64,000 nucleotides of DNA from Candidatus Poribacteria bacterium (GCA_022826805.1 JAJDUH010000072.1:1-64000), one strand, 5' to 3'. Numbered from the stretch's first letter, positions 26,501 to 35,512 are shown. The notes: generated from the letters alone by a model not told the origin. A program made the numbers and translations.

Positions 26501-29306
26501 CTCCCTCTGGTCCTAAATCAATAATGTAATCCGCGGAATTGATAACCTCAAGGTTGTGCTCTACGACGACGACAGTGTTGCCATCGTCTACGAGTCGATG
26601 AAGAATGGTTAACAGTTTATTTACGTCGTCAAAATGCAATCCTGTTGTGGGTTCATCGAGGATGTAAAGAGTCTTGCCAGTACTCCGTTTAGAGAGTTCC
26701 TTTGAGAGTTTAACGCGTTGCGCCTCGCCGCCGGAGAGCGTGGGTGCCGGTTGCCCGAGTTTGATGTAATCCAGACCGACATCGTGGAGCAGTCGTAATC
26801 CTCTGGCAATTCTTGGAATATCAGCGAAATGTGCAAGCGCAGTGCCGATATCCATTTCGAGGACTTCAGAAATATTTTTCCCTTTATATTTTATCGTAAG
26901 GGTTTCGCTGTTGAAACGTTTTCCATTACACATTTCACACTCGACCCAGACATCAGAGAGGAGTCCCATGTCAACTTTTTTCGCGCCGTTGCCGTTGCAT
27001 GCTTCGCATCTGCCGCCGCTGACATTGAAGCTAAACCGTCCCGGTTTATAGCCTCGTATCTTCGCATCGGGCAAGTTAGCATAGAGTGCCCGAATGTCAT
27101 CAAAAACCTTTGTATAGGTTGCAGCGTTAGAACGCGGCGTACGTCCGATGGGTGCCATGTTAATGTTAATAATTTTATCAATAACATCGGATACTGGCAC
27201 GTTTTTTTCTTTGATGACACCTTGGATTTTATCGTAGGTTCCCGGTACAGTCTTTGCCTTCATGAGGTCCCGGGCGAGCGCATTGTAAAGAATATCGTGG
27301 ATTAAGGAACTCTTTCCAGAACCACTCACTCCGGTCACACAGCAGAGAGTACCGAGCGGTATTTTAGGGTTAATCCCCTTGAGATTGTTTTGGCGTGCGT
27401 TGCATATTTGTACCCATCTCTCACCTGTATCACGACGTGATTCTGGTTGAACAATCACCTTATCACCTCGGAGATATTGGGCAGTAAGTGTGTTGCTCTC
27501 TTTCATGAATTGCGCCGGGGTGCCCATACCGGTCACTTTCCCACCCTTGATGCCTGCACCAGGTCCAAAATCAATGAGCCAATCCGCTACGAGCATGGTC
27601 GCTTCATCGTGTTCAACGACGATGACGGTGTTGCCCTGATTCCGTAGGTTTAGGAGGGTTGTGAGAAGCCCGGCGTGGTCGCGTGGATGTAGACCGATGC
27701 TCGGTTCATCGAGAACGTAGGTAACATCGCGTAGCCCCGCGCCCACCTGACTGGCGAGACGGATCCGCTGCGCTTCGCCGCCGGAAAGGGTCGGTGCGGG
27801 ACGTGCCAGCGTCAGGTATCCCAATCCCACATCCATAAGGAATCTCAGTCGTCCTCTGATCTCTTTTAAAAGTTCCTGCGCTATAAACGCCTCACGTTCT
27901 GGAAGTTCCAACTGGAGATAGAATTGTGTAGCATCCTGAATGGACATTTCAAGAATGTCCGTGATGGGTGTATCGGCTATTGTCACAGCTTTTACCCACG
28001 GATTGAGTCGGGTTCCCTCGCATGTCCTACAAGGCATCTTTACAAAATAATCGGGAAAATCCTCTTCGTCGGTTTCCTCCTCTTCGTCAAAGTAATACTT
28101 CTGTTCTTCAGCTGGAATGATACCGTGAAAGCGAGCACGATATCGTCGGCGTTTTTTACCTCTCTTGGATGTACTCGTCTGGGGTGTGTTGATCGTAAGA
28201 ATGTCATCGCCGGTGCCGTGGAGAATGGCGTTCTGTTGCTCTGGTGTAAGGTCTTGCCAAGGTGTCTCAATGTCGAATCCGAGGTGTTTTGCGAGTGCTT
28301 CGACTATGGATTTTTCTCTGACGCGGTCTGATTGGTCGAGCGGGCCCCACAAACTGATGGCGCCTTGCATGATGGAGAGGGTGTCATCTTGGATAATCAA
28401 CTTCGGCAGGATCCCCATCTGTGTTCCTAAACCTCTGCAGCTTTCACACATTCCATCGGGATTATTGAAAGAGAAATGACGCGGTTCTGGTTTCACGAAA
28501 CTAATCCGGCAGTGCGAACAGGTATAGTCTTGACTAAAAAGCAGATCATCTTCTTCTGACACAAATGGAGATAACTCACCTTCGGTTGGAACGATTTGGA
28601 CAAGCATGCTGCCATCTCCACGAGCGAGTGCAGTGTTGACTGCTTCGGTGATGCGTGGCTCAATACCGTCTTTGATGATAATTCGATCAATGACGAGATC
28701 AATATCGTGGCGTTGGTTCGGGTTGAGGGCAAAACCTGGACGCAGTTCGTATATTTCGCCATCAACCCGCAGCCGAGCAAAACCTGCGTTTTGTAGGTCA
28801 TCAATTTCTTTTTGGTGCGCGCCGCGGGAACCTCTGACAATCGGTGCTAAGATGATAAGTCTTGTGCGTTGGGGATAGTTGAGTAAGGTTTTGATAATAT
28901 CCGAGGGGGTCTGTGAACCAACTTCACGCCCACATTCGGGACAGTGGAATTGTCCGACGCGGGCATAAAGGACACGCAAATAGTCGTAAACCTCGGTGAC
29001 GGTAGCGACTGTAGAGCGCGGGTTATGTCCTGTTGAACCCTGACTGATGGCAATAGAAGGGGATAATCCGACAATCTCATCTACATCTGGTTTTCCGAGT
29101 TGACCCAAAAATTGCCGTGCGTATGCGGATAAAGATTCGATGTATCGCCGTTGTCCTTCGGCATAGACGGTATCAATCGCCAATGAGGATTTGCCAGAAC
29201 CACTAACACCCGTAAAGACGATGAGTTTGTCTTTTGGAAGCTGGATATCTACGTTTCTTAAGTTGTGTTCTCGCGCACCTTGTACGTAAATTGACTCTTC
29301 TGTCAT
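23553..29306 (-). CDS. uvrA: UvrA excinuclease subunit, tandem fusion of two UvrA units
   Basis: 1917 residues, about twice the normal length. UvrA finds bulky DNA lesions and loads UvrB for nucleotide excision repair. Two complete UvrA units are visible, joined near residue 994. Unit 1 has Walker A GVSGSGKSS at 33-41, zinc CPEC and CESC modules, LSGGEAQRIRLASQVG, a second GVSGSGKSS, CEAC/CEMC, and LSGGEAQRVKLSKEL. Unit 2 repeats the order with GVSGSGKTS, CPDC, CDFC/CNQC, LSGGEMRRIQLASQLG, GVSGCGKSS, CHIC/CEAC and LSGGEAQRVKLAKEL. All four ATPase heads keep Walker B (YVLDEPS, YILDEPT, YILDEPS, YIMDEPT). It may act as one chain in place of the UvrA dimer. Chlamydial UvrA is a known fusion of similar size. 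uvrC lies 30 kb away. Confidence 0.95.
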   Translation of the reverse strand: MTEESIYVQGAREHNLRNVDIQLPKDKLIVFTGVSGSGKSSLAIDTVYAEGQRRYIESLSAYARQFLGQLGKPDVDEIVGLSPSIAISQGSTGHNPRSTVATVTEVYDYLRVLYARVGQFHCPECGREVGSQTPSDIIKTLLNYPQRTRLIILAPIVRGSRGAHQKEIDDLQNAGFARLRVDGEIYELRPGFALNPNQRHDIDLVIDRIIIKDGIEPRITEAVNTALARGDGSMLVQIVPTEGELSPFVSEEDDLLFSQDYTCSHCRISFVKPEPRHFSFNNPDGMCESCRGLGTQMGILPKLIIQDDTLSIMQGAISLWGPLDQSDRVREKSIVEALAKHLGFDIETPWQDLTPEQQNAILHGTGDDILTINTPQTSTSKRGKKRRRYRARFHGIIPAEEQKYYFDEEEETDEEDFPDYFVKMPCRTCEGTRLNPWVKAVTIADTPITDILEMSIQDATQFYLQLELPEREAFIAQELLKEIRGRLRFLMDVGLGYLTLARPAPTLSGGEAQRIRLASQVGAGLRDVTYVLDEPSIGLHPRDHAGLLTTLLNLRNQGNTVIVVEHDEATMLVADWLIDFGPGAGIKGGKVTGMGTPAQFMKESNTLTAQYLRGDKVIVQPESRRDTGERWVQICNARQNNLKGINPKIPLGTLCCVTGVSGSGKSSLIHDILYNALARDLMKAKTVPGTYDKIQGVIKEKNVPVSDVIDKIININMAPIGRTPRSNAATYTKVFDDIRALYANLPDAKIRGYKPGRFSFNVSGGRCEACNGNGAKKVDMGLLSDVWVECEMCNGKRFNSETLTIKYKGKNISEVLEMDIGTALAHFADIPRIARGLRLLHDVGLDYIKLGQPAPTLSGGEAQRVKLSKELSKRSTGKTLYILDEPTTGLHFDDVNKLLTILHRLVDDGNTVVVVEHNLEVINSADYIIDLGPEGGVGGGNIVAVGTPEEIAEMSESYTGQALRGDFDIWRDAKQRLKEPELAYAFEEAQEKRTAIAVQGATENNLKNVDIDIPHRKMTALTGVSGSGKTSLALDTIYAEGQRRYIETLSTYARQFIGQMEKPKVSKIEGLSPAIAISHANAGQNPRSTVATITEIHDGLRTLYARWGKPYCPDCHKEVQPQTAEQITQHAFELAPEKRVDVLAPLTNFLLVPPSETGVSRGKVIDINASESAYGLKPNEDYNDVFRRLQRAGFVRVQIDGEIYRIDEVPKLSRGIQHEIFIVIDRVELAEAEKSRFIEAVELALLQSGGFVLIEERERGETPVRRFFSEHAMCPSCGSNFGQLTPRHFSFNNRVGACDFCDGRGRNMHPPYEACNQCDGTRLKPFPSSVKFEDTTIAELMEMSITEIIEFFNTCLKQIETQVASNDAEANRSELLIEAGVSTSRATHPALHVHTSSEFEAEVLHQIQTRLQFLEDIGLGYLALERGAPTLSGGEMRRIQLASQLGSGLTGVTYILDEPSIGLHPRDQERLISALKELRDIGNSVLVVEHDRDTILASDHVIDFGPHAGKSGGEIIAVGTPDTFTNGDTPIQDTAKNLSTKSLTQAYLSNDVEIPVPKTRRKGINKHLTLSGIKTNNLKDINVKIPLGTLTCITGVSGCGKSSLVEGTLKPALESRSSIKTGDPKDRRYTYYFNEGHREPIYNDYGLPEYKTIRGVSNIKRLINVDQKAIGETPRSNPATYTDLFTKIRELFAEQHDAKMRGFTMGTFSFNLASGQCHICEGHRFNRVEMHFLPDVWMPCEACNSTGYNQDTLEIRYKGKNIAEVLDMTVDEALAFFSESPRICRTLQMLADVGLGYIQLGQSATTLSGGEAQRVKLAKELARRQTGSTLYIMDEPTTGLHFDDIQKLLKVLNRLVDAGNTIIAVEHNLDVIKSADWIIDLGPEGSKGGGEVVAMGTPEEVAKVQRSHTARFLREIL

Positions 29307-29321
29307 TGCCCGGTTCCTATT

Positions 29322-29457
29322 TGGTGGTTATCAGTTATCGGTTGTTGTGTCAGTTCAAAGACCTTATTTAAATCCACCCTACTTGGCGAATATTGGGAAG
29401 TGGTGAATTGTTACAGGAAACCTTTTTAACCGAAAACCAACAACTGACGACTGGCAA
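29322..29457. repeat. Family C repeat
   Basis: GGTTATCAGTTATCGGTTGTTGTGTCAGTTC at one side and AACCGAAAACCAACAACTGACGACTGG at the other, with GGGAAGTGGTGAATTGTTAC between. It fills the gap between era and uvrA. Confidence 0.68.
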
Positions 29458-30372
29458 CTATTCTATAAAACCGCCTAACTCTTGGATCTGACGCGCATCT
29501 TTGCGCCAGTCGGTTTTGACGGTTACATAGAGTTCTAAAAACACACGTGCATCCAAGAACTTTTCAATGTCGATGCGTGCGAGTTCGCCGACCCGTTTGA
29601 TAAGTTTACCACCTTTACCGATAATAATTTGCTTTTGCGTCTGCCGTTCAGCGTAGACGATGGCGCGGATATAGATAATCTCGCCTGATTTGTTCGTCTG
29701 ACGTTTTTCAAACTCTTCAATGATCACGGCTGAAGCATAGGGAATCTCACGTTGGGTCATGAGCATAATTTTCTCACGAACGGTTTCGGCGATGAAAAAG
29801 CGTTCAGGGAGATCACTGAGTTGATCCTCTGGAAAATAAAGCGGTCCGAGTGGTAGATAATTTTCAATCTGTTCAAGGAGCACCGGAACACCATCAGCAG
29901 TTAGGGCAGAGATAGGTATCATCTGCGCGAATTCAAATTTTCGGTTGTAATCTTCAAAGATGGGGAGCAGCGTCGGTTTTGCAATCAAATCTACCTTGTT
30001 GAGAACAAGGATCGTTGTTGATTTCGTGCGACGGAGACGTTTTAAAATTCTGTCTTCAATCTCTGCATTTGGACGTGTGGCATCAACGACAAAAAGCACG
30101 ACATCTGCGTCCCCTAAAGCGCCGTACGCCGTCCGAACCATTTCACTCTGTAGACGATATTTGGGGTTCATCAATCCGGGTGTATCGACAAAAATGATTT
30201 GATGGCTGTCGGTGGTGAAGATTCCACGAATCTGATTGCGGGTTGTTTGTGGTTTCGGGGTAACAATGGCTAATTTCTGACCCAAGATCGTATTGAGCAG
30301 CGTAGATTTACCGACGTTGGGTGTGCCGATAATGCTGACGTAACCGGATTTGAAGTTTTGAATTTCGTCCAT
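29458..30372 (-). CDS. era: GTPase Era
   Basis: 304 residues, normal length. Era binds 16S rRNA and helps assemble the 30S subunit. The G motifs are clear: G1 GTPNVGKST, G2 KPQTTRNQIRG, G3 VDTPGL, G4 LNKVD and G5 ISALTADGV. The C-terminal KH domain holds IIYIRAIVYAERQTQKQIIIGKGG, with the GxxG loop, and the closing LELYVTVKTDWRKD is typical. It is followed by uvrA after a repeat-filled gap of about 150 bp. Confidence 0.96.
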   Translation of the reverse strand: MDEIQNFKSGYVSIIGTPNVGKSTLLNTILGQKLAIVTPKPQTTRNQIRGIFTTDSHQIIFVDTPGLMNPKYRLQSEMVRTAYGALGDADVVLFVVDATRPNAEIEDRILKRLRRTKSTTILVLNKVDLIAKPTLLPIFEDYNRKFEFAQMIPISALTADGVPVLLEQIENYLPLGPLYFPEDQLSDLPERFFIAETVREKIMLMTQREIPYASAVIIEEFEKRQTNKSGEIIYIRAIVYAERQTQKQIIIGKGGKLIKRVGELARIDIEKFLDARVFLELYVTVKTDWRKDARQIQELGGFIE

Positions 30373-30473
30373 AATTCTCGAAAGTGGTGCTATTTTGTGA
30401 TGTGTTGGGAGAAGGAAACTGATAGCTATTATATCAAATTTGCTTATGAAAAGTAAGCAATTTCCTGAGAATT

Positions 30474-30755
30474 CTATTTGGTTTTAATAACCTCTTTTGG
30501 TGTTGTGAAAGATACAGCCGCAATAGATTCAGCGATCCACTCCTGAATGAGTACGCGAGAGGACACGCCGCGTGCCTTCGCGAGAGTATTGACAACCGAC
30601 GCATCTTCGGGTGTCAAGGGGATAGTCCCTGTGTGTTGAAAAACCGGTTCGTCTACCTCTTCAAGTTCATCTTCAAAATCAGTTAAGTCGTGTAGGCCCC
30701 AGAACTGCGCGAGTTCTTCAATTGAATCAGTTTGTGGTATTTTTTTATCTTTCAT
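30474..30755 (-). CDS. CopG/BrnA-like antitoxin, orphan
   Basis: 93 residues. The N-terminal SIEELAQFWGLHDLTDFEDELEEV is a common signature of small CopG-type antitoxin-like proteins, and the second half (PLTPEDASVVNTLAKARGVSSRVLIQEWIAESI) has the strand-helix-helix outline of a ribbon-helix-helix DNA-binding domain. Such proteins repress their own promoter and bind a toxin. No toxin gene is beside it, so it may be solitary. A promoter lies upstream at 30810-30838. Confidence 0.65.
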   Translation of the reverse strand: MKDKKIPQTDSIEELAQFWGLHDLTDFEDELEEVDEPVFQHTGTIPLTPEDASVVNTLAKARGVSSRVLIQEWIAESIAAVSFTTPKEVIKTK

Positions 30756-30809
30756 ACGTAAGTCATTTTTTGATCGGCATTAATGCGCGTTCGCCTACAC
30801 TTTAAAATT

Positions 30810-30838
30810 ATTATAACACATTGCGAGCGATTTACCAA
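30810..30838 (-). promoter_or_regulatory. Promoter, TTGGTA-17-TATAAT
   Basis: Read on the minus strand: TTGGTA (30833-30838), 17 bp, TATAAT (30810-30815), about 50 bp upstream of the CopG-like gene. The -10 box is perfect, the -35 matches four of six. Confidence 0.5.
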
Positions 30839-30866
30839 ATTAGGATGCATAATGTATTGCGGATTG

Positions 30867-31481
30867 TTACGCGTTCTGCTCCTCAATTTGATGCAATGCT
30901 TCACTGATATAGCGGCGGATCCATTCGCTATCGGTGCTTTCTGCCAAGGCGTTGAGCGCGGAGACGGCTTGCAGATTGCCAATTCTGCCTAAGGCAACGA
31001 TAGCGGCGGAGCAGACGCCTCTGTCGGAATCCGTTATGCTGTTTATGAGTGCCTCTATTATCTGGACCGGTGGCGTTGAAAATCTGTCTGTGCTGAGTCC
31101 TAATTCGCCGAGGGCAACGACAGCAGCGCAACGCATATCGGCTTCTTCGTCTTGTAGAAATGGAATGAGGACGTCAGTGGCGCGGTCATCTCGGATTTTT
31201 CCGAGGGAGGAAATAGCGAAACGCCGGACAGTTGAGTTGTTGTCGTCTAAGGCATCAATGAGCGGCGCGACGGCATGGACATCTCCGACGCCACCTAACC
31301 CTTCGGCGGCATAGGCGCGCATTTCCGCGGATTCTGATCGCAGTTTTCGCAGCAATAGGTGCGTTGGAACATACCGCCAATTCCGAGCGGGTCCGTCTCG
31401 GTGTAAAAGCCATGTGATGAACTTCTGGACTTTTTGCTTTAGAGATAAGTTTGAAGCGGAGTCTACGGTTTCGCGCGTCAT
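30867..31481 (-). CDS. HEAT-repeat protein (PBS-lyase type repeats)
   Basis: 204 residues. After a ~45-residue helical front come five HEAT-like repeats of about 31 residues: MRAYAAEGLGGVGDVHAVAPLIDAL, VRRFAISSLGKIRDDRATDVLIPFL, MRCAAVVALGELG, VCSAAIVALGRIGNLQAVSALNAL and WIRRYISEALHQIEE. These stack into a curved scaffold for protein binding. No catalytic motif is present. The partner is unknown. Confidence 0.82.
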   Translation of the reverse strand: MTRETVDSASNLSLKQKVQKFITWLLHRDGPARNWRYVPTHLLLRKLRSESAEMRAYAAEGLGGVGDVHAVAPLIDALDDNNSTVRRFAISSLGKIRDDRATDVLIPFLQDEEADMRCAAVVALGELGLSTDRFSTPPVQIIEALINSITDSDRGVCSAAIVALGRIGNLQAVSALNALAESTDSEWIRRYISEALHQIEEQNA

Positions 31482-31525
31482 GGTACCACCTCATTTGCTA
31501 TTTTTTTTTAGACCCAACAACGAAA

Positions 31526-31555
31526 ATTATAGCATATCTCACAGTTGATTAGCAA
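31526..31555 (-). promoter_or_regulatory. Promoter, TTGCTA-18-TATAAT
   Basis: On the minus strand TTGCTA (31550-31555) and a perfect TATAAT (31526-31531) with 18 bp between, about 45 bp upstream of the HEAT-repeat gene. Confidence 0.45.
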
Positions 31556-31619
31556 ATTGTTTCTAACGGAACCAGAGGTGAGTTTAGGCAGTGATAAACA
31601 GACGAATCCGTTTCTTGCC

Positions 31620-32813
31620 CTAAAGGCTGATACCTAATTCTTTTGCAATCGTGTAGACGTCTTTGTCGCCGCGACCTGAAAGACAGACAACGATGATTTT
31701 GTCTTTGCCGAGTTTAGGGGCGAGTTCGCGCAGATAAGCAATAGCGTGTGCGGATTCTAATGCAGGAATGATACCCTCTGTTTCTGATAACAACTGGAAT
31801 CCTTCTACCGCTTCTGCGTCGGTAATCGGGACGTATTCGGCTCTGCCGGTTTCGCGATAGTAACTGTGTTCCGGTCCGACGCCCGGATAGTCTAATCCCG
31901 CGGAGATTGAGTGTGCAGGGGTTATCTGACCGTCCTTTTCTTGCAGTAGATAGCACTTAGCACCGTGAAAAACACCAACCGTTCCAGCAGTAAGAGGTGC
32001 TGCGTGTCGTCCGCTACGAATGCTCTCGCCAGCGGCTTCCACCCCAATCATCCGAACGGATTCGTCGGCATAGAACGGGTAGAACATACCGAGTGAATTG
32101 CTGCCACCGCCGACACAGGCGACAACGCAATCCGGCAAGGTTCCCTCTTGCGCTAAAATTTGCGCTCTCGCTTCCTCGCCAATGATGGCTTGAAAGTCAC
32201 GGACTATCATCGGGTAAGGGTGCGCCCCGACGACCGAACCGAGAAGCAGATAAGTCGTACGGACATTCGTTACCCAATCGCGGAAACAGGCGTTGATTGC
32301 GTCTTTGAGGGTGCGGGATCCAGAATTAACAGGGACAACTTTAGTTCCCATCAACTGCATACGGAAAACGTTGAGGGCTTGGCGTTCTATGTCCTCTTCA
32401 CCCATATAAACTTCACATTCCATATCAAACTTTGCGGCGACAGTGGCTGTGGCCACACCGTGTTGTCCTGCGCCGGTCTCGGCGATAATGCGTTTTTTGC
32501 CCATCCAGCGTGCGAGGAGGATTTGTCCGATGGCACTATTGATTTTGTGTGCGCCTGTATGGTTGAGATCTTCCCGTTTGAGATATATTTTTGCCCCGCC
32601 GAGGGTTTCGGTCAGCCGTTCAGCATAATAGAGTGGGTTGGGTCTTCCGACATATTCGCGGAGGTAGTACTGAAATTCTTCTTGAAAGTCAGTGTTGTCT
32701 TTGAGTTTTATGTATGCTTCTTCGAGTTCTAAAAGGGCAGGCATGAGCGTTTCGGGGACATATCTGCCTCCGAATTGTCCGAAATGCCCTGTTGCGTCCG
32801 GGAGTTGTTGCAT
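31620..32813 (-). CDS. trpB: Tryptophan synthase beta chain
   Basis: 397 residues, full length. TrpB joins indole and serine to form tryptophan with pyridoxal phosphate. Seen are GQFGGRYVPETLMPAL at the N-terminus, RPNPLYYAERLT, the PLP lysine in NHTGAHKINSA, ETGAGQHGVATATVAAKF, the phosphate-binding VGGGSNSLGMFYPF, and AGLDYPGVGPEHSYY. This is the TrpB1 type that pairs with TrpA; trpA is not in the window. It follows a 2-hydroxyacid dehydrogenase gene on the same strand with a gap of about 50 bp. Confidence 0.96.
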   Translation of the reverse strand: MQQLPDATGHFGQFGGRYVPETLMPALLELEEAYIKLKDNTDFQEEFQYYLREYVGRPNPLYYAERLTETLGGAKIYLKREDLNHTGAHKINSAIGQILLARWMGKKRIIAETGAGQHGVATATVAAKFDMECEVYMGEEDIERQALNVFRMQLMGTKVVPVNSGSRTLKDAINACFRDWVTNVRTTYLLLGSVVGAHPYPMIVRDFQAIIGEEARAQILAQEGTLPDCVVACVGGGSNSLGMFYPFYADESVRMIGVEAAGESIRSGRHAAPLTAGTVGVFHGAKCYLLQEKDGQITPAHSISAGLDYPGVGPEHSYYRETGRAEYVPITDAEAVEGFQLLSETEGIIPALESAHAIAYLRELAPKLGKDKIIVVCLSGRGDKDVYTIAKELGISL

Positions 32814-32865
32814 GTGATTCTCCAGTTTGTATTAAATTTATCTTTAATAAAGTCTGTCTACGATG

Positions 32866-33873
32866 TTATTTTACGAGCGATTTTGCTCGGAGATTCGGTT
32901 GTTCCAGAACCAATGGATTCACAACGGTTTCAGGCAGTTTTCCCGTTAGCACTTCCACAATATACGTGGCGGCGGTAACCTCAAGGTCAAGTATTGATTC
33001 CTCTGAGATAAAAGCGGCGTGAGGTGTAACAACGGCACTATCCAAAGTGAGCAGTTCTTCATTTTGTTCCGGAGGCTCTGTTTCCAATACGTCCAAACCT
33101 GCCCCGGCAATTTCTCCGTCGCGTAGTGCAGCGGTGAGTGCTGTGGTGTTTACGATGCCGCCACGCGCCGTATTGATTAGGTAGGCTGTCGGTTTCATCG
33201 CCCGAAACTCAGTATAGCTGAACATATATCGTGTCTCTGGGGTCAGTGGCGTGTGGATAGTAATGAAATCAGACGTTGCAAGAAGTTCTGGAAATGAGAC
33301 TTTTTGTGCCCCGTGTTGCTGAATGAGTTCAGGATCGGTGCGTGGAGAACAGATGTTGACGGTAAGTCCAAAACCTTTCGCTTTTGGTACAATTGATCGT
33401 GCAATCCGTCCAAATCCGACGACACCAAGCGTTTTGCCTCGAAGTCTATACATCTCTGGTCCGATGTTCTGCTCCCATATACCGTCTCTGGTAGCCCGAT
33501 TGAAGCGCGAGATTTTTCGGGCACACGCCAACAGAAGTCCCATCGCGTGGTCGGAAACTTCATCAATACAGTAGGCAGGGACGTTAGTGACAACGATGCC
33601 GTGCTCGGTAGCAGCATCCACATCAATATTGTCCAGTCCGATGCCCAAACGTCCAATAATCTGACATTTTTCAGCGGCGGCAATAACAGGCTCACGCACC
33701 GGTTTCCAACAAGTGAGGATGCCGTCCATCGTTGGTGCGAAGGTTAGAAGTTCCGGCTCATCACCCGTCTCGGCAGCAATAAGTTCTGCCCCGATTTCAG
33801 CGAGTACCTGTCGTTCGGGTTCTATAGAAGACCAAGCATAATCGGTTATGAGAATTTTCCAGTCATTTTGCAT
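32866..33873 (-). CDS. D-isomer-specific 2-hydroxyacid dehydrogenase
   Basis: 335 residues. The NAD-binding motif GVVGFGRIARSIVPKAKGFG is preceded by RLGIGLDNIDVDAATEHGI and followed by the catalytic set: Arg in INTARGGIV, Glu in LDVLETEPPE and His in VTPHAAFIS. The closest named types are C-terminal-binding-protein-like dehydrogenases and phosphoglycerate dehydrogenases, but there is no ACT domain, so SerA is unlikely. It is the upstream neighbour of trpB and the downstream neighbour of an FAD-linked oxidase; all three could share a transcript. Confidence 0.87.
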   Translation of the reverse strand: MQNDWKILITDYAWSSIEPERQVLAEIGAELIAAETGDEPELLTFAPTMDGILTCWKPVREPVIAAAEKCQIIGRLGIGLDNIDVDAATEHGIVVTNVPAYCIDEVSDHAMGLLLACARKISRFNRATRDGIWEQNIGPEMYRLRGKTLGVVGFGRIARSIVPKAKGFGLTVNICSPRTDPELIQQHGAQKVSFPELLATSDFITIHTPLTPETRYMFSYTEFRAMKPTAYLINTARGGIVNTTALTAALRDGEIAGAGLDVLETEPPEQNEELLTLDSAVVTPHAAFISEESILDLEVTAATYIVEVLTGKLPETVVNPLVLEQPNLRAKSLVK

Positions 33874-33907
33874 ATTGTTATCTGCTCTATCGAGTCCGAA
33901 AACAGAG

Positions 33908-35290
33908 TTACAGAAAAACCTTACCCGGATTCATTAAGTTCGATGGATCCAAGGCGTGTTTGATAGCACGCATTAAGTCGACTGCCTCTCCGTGTTCTTT
34001 TTCTAATGCGGTACGCTTGCCAACACCGACACCGTGTTCACCGGTGCAGGTGCCATCCATTTCCAAGGCGATGTCTACAATCCGATGGCTGAGCTGCTGC
34101 GCTTCCGCCAATTCGTTGCTATTATCAGGTTCAAGTGCGAAGACGACGTGAAAGTTTCCGTCTCCGACGTGTCCAAGCATTGTTGCCGGAAGACTTGATT
34201 TCTCAAGCAGTGCTTTCGTTTTGTTAATACATTCAGCGAGCCGAGTGATCGGGACGCAGGCATCGGTGACGTAGCCGACTGAACCCGGGCGACGGTTGAG
34301 TGCTGCGTAGTAGCTATCGTACCGCGCTTGCCAGAGCCGCTGCCGTTCGTTTTCATCTATTGCCCATCTAAAGTCTCCGCTGCCGTGTACTGTCGCAATT
34401 TTACCGGCGATCTCCGAGCTCTCTGAAACGGTGTTTTCTGATCCGTGGAATTCAAAAAAGAGGGTCGGTGCGACTTCATACGCTAACCCTGCGTATTTAT
34501 TCACAGCCTCCATCTGAAGTTCATCTAAAAGTTCGATGCGGGCGATGCCGATGCCGGTGTCCATTAGTTTGATGACGGTATCCACCGCTGCGGCTACGCT
34601 TGGGAAAGCGCAAACGGCAGCGGCAACCGCTTCGGGCAACCGTGTTAATTTTAGCGTGATTTCGGTAATGATGCCTAATGTTCCTTCAGAGCCGATAAAA
34701 AGTCGAGTGAGATCGTAGCCTGCAGCGGATTTCCTCGCTCTGCTTCCCGTGTGAACGATAGAACCATCTGCGGTAACCACGGTCAAACCGAGCACATTAT
34801 CAAGCATTGTCCCATATCGGACGGCACTTGTGCCAGATGCGCGGGTCGCTACCATTCCACCTAACGAGGCATCCGCACCCGGATCGACGGAGAAGTGGAG
34901 TCGCGTACCGATCTCTGTGAGATGTGTGTTCAGTTGTAGACGCGTCACACCTGCTTGGACAGTCGCATCTCTATCGTCTTTACTGACGCGGAGAATGCGA
35001 TTCATCTCATTCAGTGCAATGCAGAGCGCACCTTCAGTTCCGATAACGGCACCTTCAACGCCAGTTCCAGTACCATAAGGGACGATCGGTGTATTGTATT
35101 TTGTGCAGATTTTAACGATGTCTGCGACTTCCTCGTTAGTTTTCGGGAAGACAACAGCATCTGGTAGCGCGCCGCGGTGATATGAAGCATCGCGGGCATG
35201 CGCGTCTCGAACAGCGTCATCTGTACTGAAGCGTGTTCCGAGCAAAGCGCGGAGTTCCTCGTGTGAGTGTTTTGAGTCGTGTCGATTCAT
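33908..35290 (-). CDS. FAD-linked oxidase, GlcD / D-lactate dehydrogenase type
   Basis: 460 residues, normal length. The FAD-binding-4 domain shows PDAVVFPKTNEEVADIVKIC, IVPYGTGTGVEGAVIG, and DPGADASLGGMVATRASGTSAVRYG, followed by LFIGSEGTLGIITEITLKL. The C-terminal oxidase cap has GHVGDGNFHVVF with the metal/substrate His pair, and GEHGVGVGK. Such enzymes oxidise D-lactate, glycolate or D-2-hydroxyglutarate and pass electrons to the respiratory chain. With the 2-hydroxyacid dehydrogenase 34 bp downstream, a joint role in 2-hydroxyacid use is likely. Confidence 0.9.
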   Translation of the reverse strand: MNRHDSKHSHEELRALLGTRFSTDDAVRDAHARDASYHRGALPDAVVFPKTNEEVADIVKICTKYNTPIVPYGTGTGVEGAVIGTEGALCIALNEMNRILRVSKDDRDATVQAGVTRLQLNTHLTEIGTRLHFSVDPGADASLGGMVATRASGTSAVRYGTMLDNVLGLTVVTADGSIVHTGSRARKSAAGYDLTRLFIGSEGTLGIITEITLKLTRLPEAVAAAVCAFPSVAAAVDTVIKLMDTGIGIARIELLDELQMEAVNKYAGLAYEVAPTLFFEFHGSENTVSESSEIAGKIATVHGSGDFRWAIDENERQRLWQARYDSYYAALNRRPGSVGYVTDACVPITRLAECINKTKALLEKSSLPATMLGHVGDGNFHVVFALEPDNSNELAEAQQLSHRIVDIALEMDGTCTGEHGVGVGKRTALEKEHGEAVDLMRAIKHALDPSNLMNPGKVFL

Positions 35291-35385
35291 GTTATGTGCA
35301 TTTTAGCATAACTTGGGGGTAGTGGCAAGAGAAATATTAGGGGCATTTATGGTAAACCGAGGTATAAGTGGACATCTTTGTAGCA

Positions 35386-35512
35386 TACGGGGAATGCCAT
35401 ACGGCATTCATACCCGGTTCATGCCCTAAGGCATGAATACCGTTGATTCTGATTTGTTAGTTTGTGCCAGTATGAATGCCGCGAAGGGCATTCACACTGT
35501 TTAAGAGTGTCT
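35386..35512. repeat. Family B hairpin array
   Basis: Units GAATGCCATACGGCATTC, TTCATGCCCTAAGGCATGAA (followed by TACCGTTGATTCTGATTT) and TGAATGCCGCGAAGGGCATTCA. It lies in the 247-bp gap between the FAD oxidase and the type III res gene, at the edge of the defence island. Confidence 0.75.

Noticed and set aside
26829..27305. 158-codon plus-strand frame inside uvrA
   Set aside because: Lies opposite conserved UvrA motifs; Cys-rich only because of the zinc modules on the other strand.
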